DNA from: Dasypus novemcinctus
Taxonomy: Eukaryota > Chordata > Mammalia > Cingulata > Dasypodidae
Direction: 5' to 3'
Assembly (NCBI RefSeq): GCF_030445035.2
Contig: NC_080676.1
Coordinates: forward strand, 10,268,940 to 10,332,939
DNA length: 64,000 nt
Below are positions 11,415-21,250 of this stretch, piece by piece. Below the pieces are notes generated by a model. The model was not told the DNA's origin, made no database searches, and was given only the letters and a program-made list of their open reading frames with translations. Position numbers and translations under genes: made by a program. Each line of letters begins with the position of its first letter. Position 1 is the first letter of the stretch.

Positions 11415-12039
11415 AACTTTCATTCTTCCACTCCCCCTCTCCTCCATAGACCTAGACTTCTGTCAGCTCCACCATTACTTTTGTATTGTCAGAGATATTT
11501 ACATTTTATCCTATGACCAGTCACTTGATTGGCCCTAAGTATCAAACACTCACAACCTGTAATTATACTTTTCTTTATGTAAATATTATTTACTGTAGAA
11601 CAAAGGGCATCATTTAGAATAGTAAAGGCAAACCTACATCACTAACCCTTGTGCCACTAAAAGAGAATGCACCAAACATCAAGGTCAAATAGTTGTTTTC
11701 AAACACTCTCTTAGTTGCTCAAAATAACACCACAGTTTAGTGTGCTTTATATTTGAAACACAGCTTTCTGATGTTTTTAATTGCCTTCCTTTTTCTTAAC
11801 AAAAGAAGCTTATGCCTTCTCCAAATAACTAAGTTTACCCAGAATCTTAATCTCACTATGGCATCGAATTCACTTTTTCTTGAAGACGCTCTTCTCCATT
11901 TGAAACAAGTTGCTCGCAAGGCCTGCTGTACAGCTGTCATCCGAGTGCTTCCCTTCATTGAAATCCTAGGTGAGCATTAGTGTTTCTTGGGTCCCAAGTT
12001 TTTCTCACTGTTGTTACTAGTCTATCCTACCTTGATTTT
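11415..12039. other. Intergenic, nothing recognised
   Basis: AT-rich sequence with only short frames. No exon, repeat family or RNA gene could be supported. Confidence 0.4.
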
Positions 12040-12328
12040 TTTTTTCAGAAAGGAGTTTTGAGAGGGAGACTTTGTGAGTCCTTAACGTGTCTAAAAAGGT
12101 TTTCATTTTACCTTTACAGCTGAGTGATAGTTTGGCTGGGTTTGGTATTCTGAGCCTCAGAACTGTGAAGGCAGGGCTCCACACTCTTCTGGAACGAGTG
12201 TTACTGGTGAGAAGACTGATACTGTCAGATTTTTGTTCCGTCGTAGGCGACATCTTTGTTCTCTGGAAGCTTTCCAGATCTTCTGTTAAAAGTTGATGTA
12301 CTATAATTTCACAAGGATGTGGTTTTTG
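12040..12328 (-). mobile_element. Old L1 fragment, left half of a split copy
   Basis: Plus-strand phrases 'gagtgatagtttggctgggt' and 'ggtattctgagcctcagaac' match an antisense L1M landmark (typically '...atagttttgctgggtatag...'). The copy appears to resume at about 14560, after a later insertion. Confidence 0.5.
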
Positions 12329-14552
12329 TTTTTTTTTTAAATGTTTAAAGAAGCTTTAGATTACATAAACGTTACATAAAAATATAGGGGATTCCCATAT
12401 GCCCCACTCCCTTCCCCTGTCACACTTTTCCACATTAACAACATCTTTCATTAGTGTGGTACATTTGTTACAATTGATGAACACAAATTGAAGCAGTGCT
12501 ACTAACCATGGACTATAGTTTACATTATTGTTTACACTCTGCCCCACACAATTTTTTATAGATTATGACAAAATGTTTAATGGCCTGTATCTGTCATTGC
12601 AATGTCATGCAGAACAGTTCCAATGTTCCGAAAATGCCCTCACATTATACCAATTCTTCCCTCTCCCTTCCCTCAGAACCTCTGGTGGCCACTGGCTATC
12701 AACAATAAAAGTTCTTCCATTGCTATAATAATAAGTCTATAATAGAATAATAATAATGTCTACTTTAGTCCATTGTTCATTCCCCAAGCTTGAGGATTTG
12801 GGGATGGTGATGCCCACTCTGTTTCTAATTGAGTGGGGACTTAGATCCCATGGGGCAAATGGATGGGATTGCCTTGCAGCTGCAGACACTCTCTGTTCCT
12901 TGGGATGGGCACTGTCCATCATCATCTTCTTGTTAGTTGTCCTGGGTAAGTCCAGTGAATTGGAAAGTAGGTATTGCTGAGATTCAGGGCTCAACCAGCA
13001 TATGAACAGACCAAAGATTTAAGTCTCTGGGCTTACTTAACAATGTAGTGCTAATTATAGGTTCAAATAAAAGGAACAGAAGATCCATGTGTAGGGAAAC
13101 TATAAAAGAGTCTAACTCTGTGACACTGGGGAACATAAATTCCAAAGTAAGGCCCATTGACTTTTCTATAACCTAAGGCTTCTTTGAAGTTAAAATGAAA
13201 GGAAAAAGGGAAGTGGACTTGGCCCAGTGGTTAGGGCATCCGCCTACCACATGGGAGGTCTGCTGTTCAGACCCCAGGCCTCCTTGACCCATGTGGAGCT
13301 GGCCCATGCACAGTGCTGATACACGCAAGGAGTGCCGTGCCACGCAGGGGTGTCCCCCGCATAGGGGAGCCCCATGCGCAAGGAGTGCGCCCCGAAAGGA
13401 GAGCTGCCCAGCGTGAAAGAAAGTGCAGCCTGCCCAGAAGTGGCGCCTCCTACACGGAGAGTTGATACAGCAAGATGACGCAATAAAAAGAAACACAGAT
13501 TCCCGGTGCTGGTAGGGATAGAAGTAGTCACAGAAGAACACACAGCAAATGGACACAGAGAGCAGACAATGGGAGGTTTGCAGGGGAAGGGAAGAGAAAT
13601 AAATTTTTGTAAAAATGAAAGGGAAAAAAAGACACTGGTGGAATATATGGAAGAAATTGTCACTGTACATACAAGATAACAGATCTTACAGTGATGAAAG
13701 ATACAATGTATAATTTTTTATTTTATTGCAATTTTTTTGTATTTTGTTTGTTATTTTTTAAATTATTTCATTTTATTTTTTTGGCTTTATTTTGTAGAGG
13801 TTTTGGATCACAGAAGGATCACAACTGGCGCAGGGTGTCAGTGATGGGGGAATGTGTGAGAAAGGGTGCACCTGGGGCATGCTTCTAAGGCATATGACTA
13901 TGGTTAAGTGTTCCTGGGCATTGACTCGATGGATGGAGACCCACACAATAACCAAAAGACTATTGCATTCCTCTCCTGGGGAGTTCTGCTACATTCTCTA
14001 ATAGAATGGCAAGAATCCCCGAGTACGTGGGCAGTGCCTAGCAACGGAGGAGAACCATTATGCCAGGTCCTTGATGTTGATGTTTGCACTTATGAACCTT
14101 TTCTTGTGAAATGGAAACGTAGCCTAGTATTACCTACTGCTAAGAGTTATCTCCTGAAAGCCTCCTTATTGCTCAAATATGACCTTTTACGAAGCCGGAC
14201 TCAGCATATAAATGTACTACCTTCCCCCACCCCCAGGGCGGGACATGACTTTCTGGGGATGAGCCTCCTTGGCACCAAAGGATTATTGCCAAGTGCTAAC
14301 TAGCAATGCATCCCCCATAAGAGGGGGAGATATTAAATACAAATGAGTTTTTATGGCTAAGTGATTTCAAAGAGAGTCAGTAGGTCATTCCAAAGGTTAC
14401 ATTTATACATGTCTCAGCAGGATCTCATTGACAGCCACAGTAAACAGTGCCTCAAACGGTGGGGCTCCTTGGGGCTCTAGAGACATCTAGACACTATAGG
14501 TAGGGCAGAGAAACTCCAGAATTCACCACCCTGTCAGTGGGCCTTACTTTGG
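12329..14552 (-). mobile_element. LINE 3' segment with twin-priming inversion
   Basis: From a poly-T start (12329-12338) to 13161 the sequence is the antisense 3' part of a dispersed element also seen in sense at about 36542-37430. From 13162 the orientation flips, and the upstream part of the same element runs in sense to 14552. The two parts overlap by 20 bases: 14533-14552 equals the reverse complement of 13142-13161 at 19 of 20 positions. This layout, with the upstream part inverted and the break points coinciding, is the signature of twin priming by an L1-type reverse transcriptase. Old L1 resumes on both sides, so it is a single insertion. A SINE later landed inside (13208-13611). Confidence 0.7.
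13208..13611 (+). mobile_element. Full-length DAS-SINE
   Basis: Head GGGAAGTGGACTTGGCCCAG, box-B-like TGTTCAGACCCC, GC-rich body and A-rich tail. AAAATGAAAGGAAAAA (13192-13207) recurs at 13612-13628 with one extra G, a long target duplication. It sits in the inverted part of the twin-primed LINE segment and is therefore younger. Confidence 0.9.
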
Positions 14553-14559
14553 TATTTTT

Positions 14560-15000
14560 ACTTTTTTTTACTGAAACCTGAAGGCTCCTGTCTTTCCTTA
14601 ATTCTAGCATATTTTCTTTGATTCTCTCCCTGTTTTCTCCCCTGCATTTCCTTATCTCCTTCTGGAATTATTAGTTGAATATTGTCCCTTCTGGATTGAC
14701 TCTAAATGTCTTTGAACTTTTAAAAATATTTCTTTCCCATTGTCTTTTTGTTTTATACTTTGAGAGACTCCATTTACATTTTTCATTTTAGCAATTACAT
14801 CTTTAATTTCCAAGAAACTGCCTCTGACTGCTCCTTTATATGTTTTTACACACACACACATACACACAGATACAATAGCTTCTCATATTTTCCTGAAACA
14901 CAAATTAGAATATTAAGAATATTCTCTTCTGTTTCCAGAGTTTTCTTTTTCCCATGATGTCAGCTTTTTACTTTAATAGTTCTTTTGAAAATAGTTAAAT
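14560..15000 (-). mobile_element. Old L1 fragment, right half of a split copy
   Basis: T-rich sequence with antisense L1M landmarks such as 'aatgtctttgaacttttaaa' and 'acatctttaatttccaagaa'. It is the likely continuation of 12040-12328. A short CA repeat lies at about 14847-14866. Confidence 0.45.
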
Positions 15001-15420
15001 CTATACTTTTTTTTCTCTTTTTCATCTTTGTGAACCTGAAAAACGTGTAATGGGAAATTGCTTATCCTTTGCGCCAAAGTTTTAAATACATTTTACCATG
15101 GAAAGCTTCAAAGTAAAGAAAGTGTACTGAATCCCAATGTACCCATCACCCAGCTTCAATAAACAGCAACATCCTGTAAGTCTTGTTTCATCTATATATC
15201 TCCACCAATTCTCACAAGTTTTTATAACCAAATTAGTAAGTAAATAATCATTAGACAACGTTACTGCTTCTTTCACACTGAGTTGTCATTTTAATATTTA
15301 CATTTATTTTTCATTTAATTCCTTGTCCTATTAGTTCATGTCATGTACTTCTCACAAAATACCTATCACAGTGGTTGGCAGTTTTAAATTTATAACAACT
15401 CAAACAGCTATTAAATATCA
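15001..15420. other. Intergenic, nothing recognised
   Basis: AT-rich. The segment near 15090-15290 ('gaatcccaatgtacccatca', 'cagcttcaataaacagcaac') resembles an old interspersed repeat, but I cannot name it. Confidence 0.4.
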
Positions 15421-15426
15421 TTTATA

Positions 15427-15860
15427 GGGAAGGGGACTTGGCCCAATGGTTAGGGCGTCCATCTACCACATGGGAGGTCCACGGTTCAAACCCCGGGCCT
15501 CCTTGACCCATGTGGAGCTGGCCCATGTGCAGTGCTGATGCGTGCAAGGAGTGCCATGCCACACAGGGGTGTCCCCCGCGTAGGGGAGCCCCATGCGCAA
15601 GGAGTGCGCCCAGTAAGGAGAGCCACCCAGCGCGAAAGAAAGTGCAGTCTGCCAAGGAGTGACGCTGCACACATGGAGAACTGACACAACAAGATGACGC
15701 AACAAAAAGAAACACAGATTCCCGGTGCCGCTGATAAGGATAGAAGTGGTCACAGAAGAACACACAGCGAATGGACACAGAGAGCAGACAACAGCAGGGA
15801 GGGGGGAAGGGGGAGAAGGGGGAGGGGAGAGAAATAAATTTTAAAAATTAAAAAAAAAAA
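15427..15860 (+). mobile_element. Full-length DAS-SINE
   Basis: Head GGGAAGGGGACTTGGCCCAA, box B GGTTCAAACCCC, GC-rich body, a purine-rich (GGGGA)-type stretch and an A-rich tail ending near 15860. Flanks show ATTTATA / ATTTACA, a short diverged duplication. Confidence 0.88.
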
Positions 15861-16153
15861 TTTACAGAGCACTTTCTATGTGTCAGATAGTACACAAATG
15901 CTTTACAAAACCTGGTTCATTTCATTACCGCAATTGATAAGTGCAAGTATCTGCCCTTGCATCTGCAAAAGATGTCGAGATGCTATTTACTAGAGGGTTA
16001 TTAGAGGCCTTCAGTATTTATATACCAATTGTGTGGAAAAGTACATTTTTCTCTGAAGAGGAGTATATATTGACAATTGGATTTCTCAGATACTGTAAAA
16101 TGGCAACACAGAGCTGTTGTTTGTGCAGAAGGACTATTTCTAAAGAAATTTTA

Positions 16154-16318
16154 GGGAGCTGAGGTGGCTCAAACGATTAGGCGCCTCACTCCCACATGCA
16201 AGGCTCCAGGTTCGTTTCGAGTGCCTCCTGAAAAAAAAGAAGACTCGCAGACAGCGAGTGCAAACAATGAGGGGGGAGGAGAACTAACTAACTAAATAAA
16301 TAAATAAATAAAAATAAA
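16154..16318 (+). mobile_element. Short DAS-type SINE
   Basis: Head GGGAGCTGAGGTGGCTCAAA, box-B-like GGTTCGTTTCGA, short body and a TAAA-repeat tail (16290-16318). Confidence 0.75.
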
Positions 16319-16689
16319 GGGACAAATAATGGCCTTTCAGTAATTCAGTACCGAAGTTATATCAGTTATAACACCCAAATAAGATGCTGCTATAAGAACT
16401 GAAATACTTTTCTCTGTACAAATGCTTCTAGAATTCAGAAATGAAAATGAAGAAAATGAAGACTTTTAGTAAACTGAGAGCCGTAATACCTTGTTTATGC
16501 CCATGGAAAGTAGAAAATGGAGTCTGGAGACTGGAGAGCTTACTCAACAAGCAGCCCATCGCTGTTTCTCTCATCCTGCCTCATTCATGTTCAGCTTTGT
16601 GTCTCATTCACTTTTCCCATAGTTCTGGCATCTTTCCTTGCAGAGGCGGTATTGTTGGTAGACAGATGAGGATTAAATCCATGGCGGTT

Positions 16690-16804
16690 GCTTTTCTGAG
16701 AGTTTTTTTGACCACAGGAGAGTTGCTTAATTTCTCTAAGCCTCAGTTTCCTCACTCCTAGAATTAGGGAAACAATACGTCCCTCTTAGGGTATTTGAAA
16801 GATT
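16690..16804 (+). repeat. MIR SINE
   Basis: Contains 'gagttgcttaatttctctaa', 'gcctcagtttcctcactcct' and 'aattagggaaacaata', the MIR core order in sense. Confidence 0.75.
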
Positions 16805-16817
16805 AAGAAATAAATCA

Positions 16818-17249
16818 AGGAAGCAGATTTGGCTCAACTGATAGAGCATCCACCTACCATATGGGAGGTCCAGGGTTCAAACCCAAGGCCTCCTGGCCTG
16901 TGTGGTGAGCTGGCCCACGCTCAGTGCTGATGTGTGCAAGGAGTGCCATGCCATGCATGGGTGTCCCCCATGTAGGGGAGCCCTACATGCAAGGAGTGCA
17001 CCCTGCAAGGAAAGCCACCCCATGCAAAGAAAGCACAGCCTACCCAGAAGTGGCGCTGCACACACAGAGAGCTGACGCAGCAAGATGATGCATCAGAAAA
17101 AAGAGACACAGATTCCCAGTGCCACTGACAAGAATGCAAGTGGACAGAGAAGAACACACAGCGGATGGACACAGAGAGCAGACAATGGGCAGGGAGTGGG
17201 GGCAGGGGAGAAAAATAATTAAAAAAGAAATCTTTAAAAGAAAGAAAAA
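16818..17249 (+). mobile_element. Full-length DAS-SINE
   Basis: Head GGAAGCAGATTTGGCTCAAC, box B GGTTCAAACCC, GC-rich body and A-rich tail. The 13-base sequence AAGAAATAAATCA stands on both sides (16805-16817 and 17250-17262). Confidence 0.9.
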
Positions 17250-17262
17250 AAGAAATAAATCA

Positions 17263-17710
17263 TACTAAGCAAGTAGTTCAGGACCTAAGGCTTAGTTAAT
17301 TATAAATGGCAGTTGTTCTCATTACTGTGGAATTCACAGGCATCCTCTATAGGTAGAGTGGCCAGATTTACCAAATCAAACTAGATGTCAAGGTCAAGAT
17401 AATTAATGTATGTCTCAATTATTGAAAGGGACATACTTATACTAAAAAATTATTCCTTGTCTATTTGAAATTAAAATTTAACTGGGCATTCTGTATTTTA
17501 TCCAGCAACCCTATCAACAGGTAGAGTATTTACTTCTCCTACAAATGGGAGCTTTTGGTACACTGAAGTGTGATTAAATCACTTTTCCATCTGCTCATAC
17601 TAGGTAGGTCAATATCCCCAATACACCCTGTATTTTCTCTTCCAGGTAATGTTCAAGGGTCACATATCAAAGAAGCAAATAGTTCCCATATTTTGGAGTA
17701 GATTGTAAAA
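17263..17710. other. Intergenic, nothing recognised
   Basis: AT-rich, low-complexity in places, with no supported gene or repeat family. Confidence 0.4.
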
Positions 17711-17718
17711 TTCCCCCA

Positions 17719-18389
17719 TGGCAGTTTGATATAATTTATGAATTCCAAAAAGGGATATTGATTAAACTTGTAAACTGGTCAGTTCCTCTGGGCGTGATAC
17801 CCCTAGATTGTATTAAATTCAGAAGTTTCACTTTTACCTTATTAAATCAAGGTTAGGGCTTTCATTTGGCCACATCATTACGACATACAGGGTTGAGCCC
17901 CCACCCCTGTGGTGGGCTGATACAACAGACTCTCACTCAGAGGTAGATACACAAGGAAGATACACAGAGGATTTTGTGCCCCACCCGGGGAAGAGAGATG
18001 AGCCTGATAACTATTTGGGGTAGAAGCTTACAGTCACAAGGCCCTCAAGAGCTGACCTTGTGAAGAGAACAGAGCAGCTGAGCCCAGAAAGAAATGAACC
18101 CTGGGGAAAGAGAGATGAGCCTTGTGCCAGCCTACAGCTGAGATCAGAAGAAGCTGGGACTACAGAGCCTTAAGAGGAAAAAGGAAGGCTGAACCTTCGC
18201 AGACATCACCCGCCTTCTTGCTTTAACACGTGACAACAGACTTTGGGTGAGAAAGTACCTCTAATGGTACCTTATGCTGGACTCTTGAGGGCCTTGTAAC
18301 TGTAAATTTCTACCCCAAATAGTTATTCTTTATAAAAGTCAACAGAATTCCGGTACTTTGCATCAGCACCCTGTTGGCTGACTAATACA
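17719..18389. mobile_element. LTR-like element with internal inverted repeat
   Basis: Begins TG and ends CA, with C-rich flanks (CCCCA / CCCCC) that could be a degraded 5-base duplication. Near the right end it has TTTATAAAA and a CCCCAAATAG block that may be a decayed poly-A signal. Inside are two 45-base arms in opposite direction, 18007-18051 and 18282-18326, matching at 42 of 45 positions across a spacer of about 230 bases. A phrase 'agagagatgagcct' also occurs twice in direct orientation. I take it for a solo LTR or a non-autonomous element known in xenarthrans, but the class is uncertain. Confidence 0.5.
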
Positions 18390-19790
18390 CCCCCCAACTG
18401 AAATATGTTGCATCTAGCTATTACAGTAAACTAAGCATGGTTTTTTAAAATTGTTTACTGAATTGTATTTGTACTTAAATCCTTGTTTGGAAAACTATAT
18501 AGCACCATGTAAGAAAGTCATATTAATGATCACTAAAATACAAACTAAAAATCACTAACAGCAGCCACTTTTTTAATACCTTTGAAAGACGATCTCATAA
18601 TGTTCTTTACATTTTTTTGTGTGTATACCAGATAATTATTTCTAAAGGTGTGCTTGTTATTAACACACACACAAATAAACAGATGGGTTTTATTCCCAGC
18701 ATATAAATATCTTCTCTCTTACCTAAAGTAAAATACCTGAAGTAAAATACCTGTTACAACTCTATCGGTATTTTAGCTCTTTTCTAATTTATAGTTAGAT
18801 TTTCAATGAGATTTAAAAAATTAACTGTTTCCATTCCTTGGTTATGTTTCAACCTTGCTTCTGACCTAAAGAAATTCATTCTATTGCACAGTATTTTGTT
18901 ATTTCTAATACCAATTTCATGCCAAATTTTCAAAATGCTTCTACACATTTTGAGTCATTGGCTAAAAAAAGTAATTTTAACATACCCAAGGTCATAATTA
19001 TAAATTTAGCTTTCTTAAGCACACACACTCAAACCCCACCACTTTATAATAATATATTCTCCTGTCTCTTGTCCAAATTACGTCCAACATAATTTGTAAT
19101 TCCTTGCTTTGATAAGCAATGGGAGGAAACGAGAGACATGTCAGATTTTCTGCAGGCTGTGTTTAAACTTCCAGGATCATATTTTCATTCCAAATAAGAT
19201 GAGTGCTACATTTCCTCATTCATAATTCTTATTTGCTAATACTATAAAGAAAGTCCAGTTAAATATGACTTTCAGCTAGAAAACAATTTTGTTGCTCTAT
19301 TTCTTTTTTCTTCCTAAATAACGCACCTTTCCCCCAAACATCTACTTAGGTGCCAGAGTACTGCACTCTTCAGCTCCACCTTGTGTAGAAAACGCTGACG
19401 GCACCCTCAGCCGCCACCCGGAGCGTCTCCTACAGTGGCAAAACGAAAAGCCGGTCACGTTATTGGGTATTAACACTAAACGAAGCATTTATTTCCTGTA
19501 GACTGAGGATTTGAAAGTTTGAAAAAAAGCAAAAAAGCAGAGGGTCTTTCAGTTGACAGAACCCTCAGGAAAGCGTGTATAATGATTTAATTGATAAATT
19601 CAACGGACGCTGGAGAAAAATTATATGTAATGAAAACTAGCATATTTAGAAGGAAACTCCCATTGGCCCGAGATGCCGGGTTAAATCCAGACGTCTTGGA
19701 AAAAGCCAAGTAAGGACATTCTCCGAGCAGCAGTTTGTAACACACGGTAATACCCAACGAGATACTGCAGGGGAGGATCTTCTCGTAACG
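18390..19790. other. Distal upstream flank of ATP1B3
   Basis: AT-rich sequence in which CpGs become frequent only after about 19.39 kb ('gaaaacgctgacgg', 'ccgccacccggagcg'). A small duplication of AAGTAAAATACCTG lies at 18725-18752. No exon could be supported. Confidence 0.4.
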
Positions 19791-20264
19791 TCACAGAGCC
19801 CAGGGGAGAACGCCTGGAAACGGTTTGGAGGGTGTTCGGGGAGGGCGCGGCGCAGGGTCTGGGCCTTCCATCCCTGGTGAAGATGACCTGGGCAGAGTGG
19901 AGTCGATTCCGCGCTCTCCTGAGGCACGCGGAGGGCGAGAACCCACCCCGCACCCCGGCCGAACCCGCAGCGCGGAGCCCCCCGTTCCGCGCCGCCGCGG
20001 GCCAGCGCCGAGGCCGCCGCCGCGGGGACGCGGGGCCCAGCTGTCCGCAGCATCCCCCTGGAGCCGCGGCGCCCGGGAGCTCCCAGGAAACGCAGGCCCC
20101 TTGAGGAACCTGCGGGTCAGGGATGCCGGCCTCCGGCCTATTTGATAAACTCGCTCGTTACCGAGCGCTTCGGGTGGTTCCGAGCCGCTCTCTGTAGCCC
20201 GGCCTCCTCCAGTCAGGGTTGAGGCAGACCCCCTCGGGCCGCCGAGCCCCGCCGGGAGCGCGGG

Positions 20265-20304
20265 GCGGGGCCAGCAGGGGGCGGGGCCAGCAGGGGGCGG
20301 GGCC
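20265..20304 (+). repeat. 16-bp GC-box tandem repeat, 2.5 copies
   Basis: The unit GCGGGGCCAGCAGGGG stands at 20265-20280 and 20281-20296, followed by a half unit to 20304. Each unit carries one GC box, so copy number would change the number of potential Sp1/KLF sites. Confidence 0.9.
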
Positions 20305-20370
20305 GGGCCGGCCGGGGCGGGGCGTTCTCGCCGCCTCGGGCTGCGCCCGGGCCGCGGGCGGGAGGCTGTA

Positions 20371-20409
<39 letters not shown>
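20371..20409 (+). repeat. Pure GCG trinucleotide repeat, 13 units
   Basis: Thirteen uninterrupted GCG units lie 245-283 bases before the ATP1B3 start codon, upstream of the CCAAT and CRE-like sites and therefore probably in the promoter and not in the mRNA. The repeat is likely length-polymorphic. Confidence 0.95.
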
Positions 20410-20410
<1 letters not shown>

Positions 20411-20653
20411 AGCCCGAGCGGCTTGGGGATTGGCTGCGGCGGGCGGAGACGTCAGGCTCCCGCGGCCCGAGCGGCAGCCCGGCTCGGCGCGGCGCAGTCG
20501 GCTCGAGTGCTCGCCGCAGCAAGGAAGTGTCTTGGGCCGTCCCGCCCTCCGCCGCCGTCGCCGGGCTGCCCGCCTGAGCCGGGACGCGCCGCCGCGCTCC
20601 TCGCCGTCTCCACCCGCGCGGCCGCCGCTCGCCTCGCCGTCCTCGCACACACC

Positions 20654-20762
20654 ATGACGAAGAAAGACAAGAAGTCCTTCAACGAGAGCCTGGCCGAGTG
20701 GAAGCTCTTCGTCTACAACCCGACCACCGGCGCGTTCCTGGGGCGCACCGCCAAGAGCTGGG
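20654..20762 (+). CDS. ATP1B3: ATP1B3 coding exon 1 (Na+/K+-ATPase beta-3)
   Basis: Encodes residues 1-36 plus the first base of codon 37, beginning [20 protein letters not shown]. This closely resembles the mammalian ATP1B3 cytoplasmic tail, with the conserved block [23 protein letters not shown]. The beta subunit pairs with the catalytic alpha subunit of the plasma-membrane sodium pump, helping it fold, reach the cell surface and occlude K+. The ATG has A at -3. The exon ends G|GTGAGC, a good donor in the phase needed by exon 2. Compared with the human protein as I recall it there are about six substitutions; the most notable is Ala in place of Glu at position 27 within NPTTGEFLGR. No signal peptide is expected, since this is a type II membrane protein. 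The first intron is about 27.3 kb. Confidence 0.95.
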
Positions 20763-21250
20763 GTGAGCGGGCGCGGGGCGGGCGCCCGGGGCCGCCCGTG
20801 GTCCCGGGGGCGCCGGGCGCGGGCGGGTGGGAGAGGCGGGAGGCGGCTCCCCAGCGCCAGGGCCCCTGGAGCCGCCGCCGACCGCCCGACTCCGACGCGG
20901 GCGGCGGCCCCATTCATTTCTCCGCGGAGCGGTCCGGGCGGGCCCGGCCCGCGGGCAGCCCGGGCCGGGCCGCGCCGGTTCCTTCCCCGCCGGCCGCGCG
21001 CGGGGCGCACGTGCTGCCGGCCTCCCGCCCCGAGCGCCGGGGCCTCCTTTGTACCGAGCGCGCCGGCCGGGAGAGGCCCTCGCGGAGGCGCTTGGCAGCG
21101 CCGGGGTTCGGGGAAGCCAGCCCCTGCCCCGCAGCCGCGGAGAGGAAATTTCCACTCCCGCCCGCTATCTTATGACTCGTCCACGCCGCTACCCCGGCCG
21201 GTCGCAAGATCGTGAGTGTTGCATGTGTGGGTTGCATGAATGCAGAGCGG

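Larger units (their letters stand above)
19800..21250 (+). promoter_or_regulatory. ATP1B3: CpG-island promoter of ATP1B3
   Basis: A GC-rich, CpG-dense block spans the first coding exon. Upstream of the ATG are several GC boxes (GGGGCGGGG) at 20262-20325, partly in a 16-base tandem repeat, then a GCG trinucleotide repeat (20371-20409), an inverted CCAAT box ATTGG at 20429-20433 (possible NF-Y site) and a CRE-like GACGTCAG at 20448-20455 (possible CREB/ATF site). No TATA box is visible. The spacing suggests transcription begins somewhere around 20470-20530, giving a 5' leader of roughly 120-180 bases, with no upstream ATG in it. This is the layout of a housekeeping promoter. Long frames on both strands here are products of high GC. 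Confidence 0.85.

Noticed and set aside
13208..13290. tRNA gene-like sequence (box A and box B)
   Set aside because: The tRNA-like part continues into a SINE body with an A tail and target duplications; the same holds for all other copies. No free-standing tRNA gene was seen.
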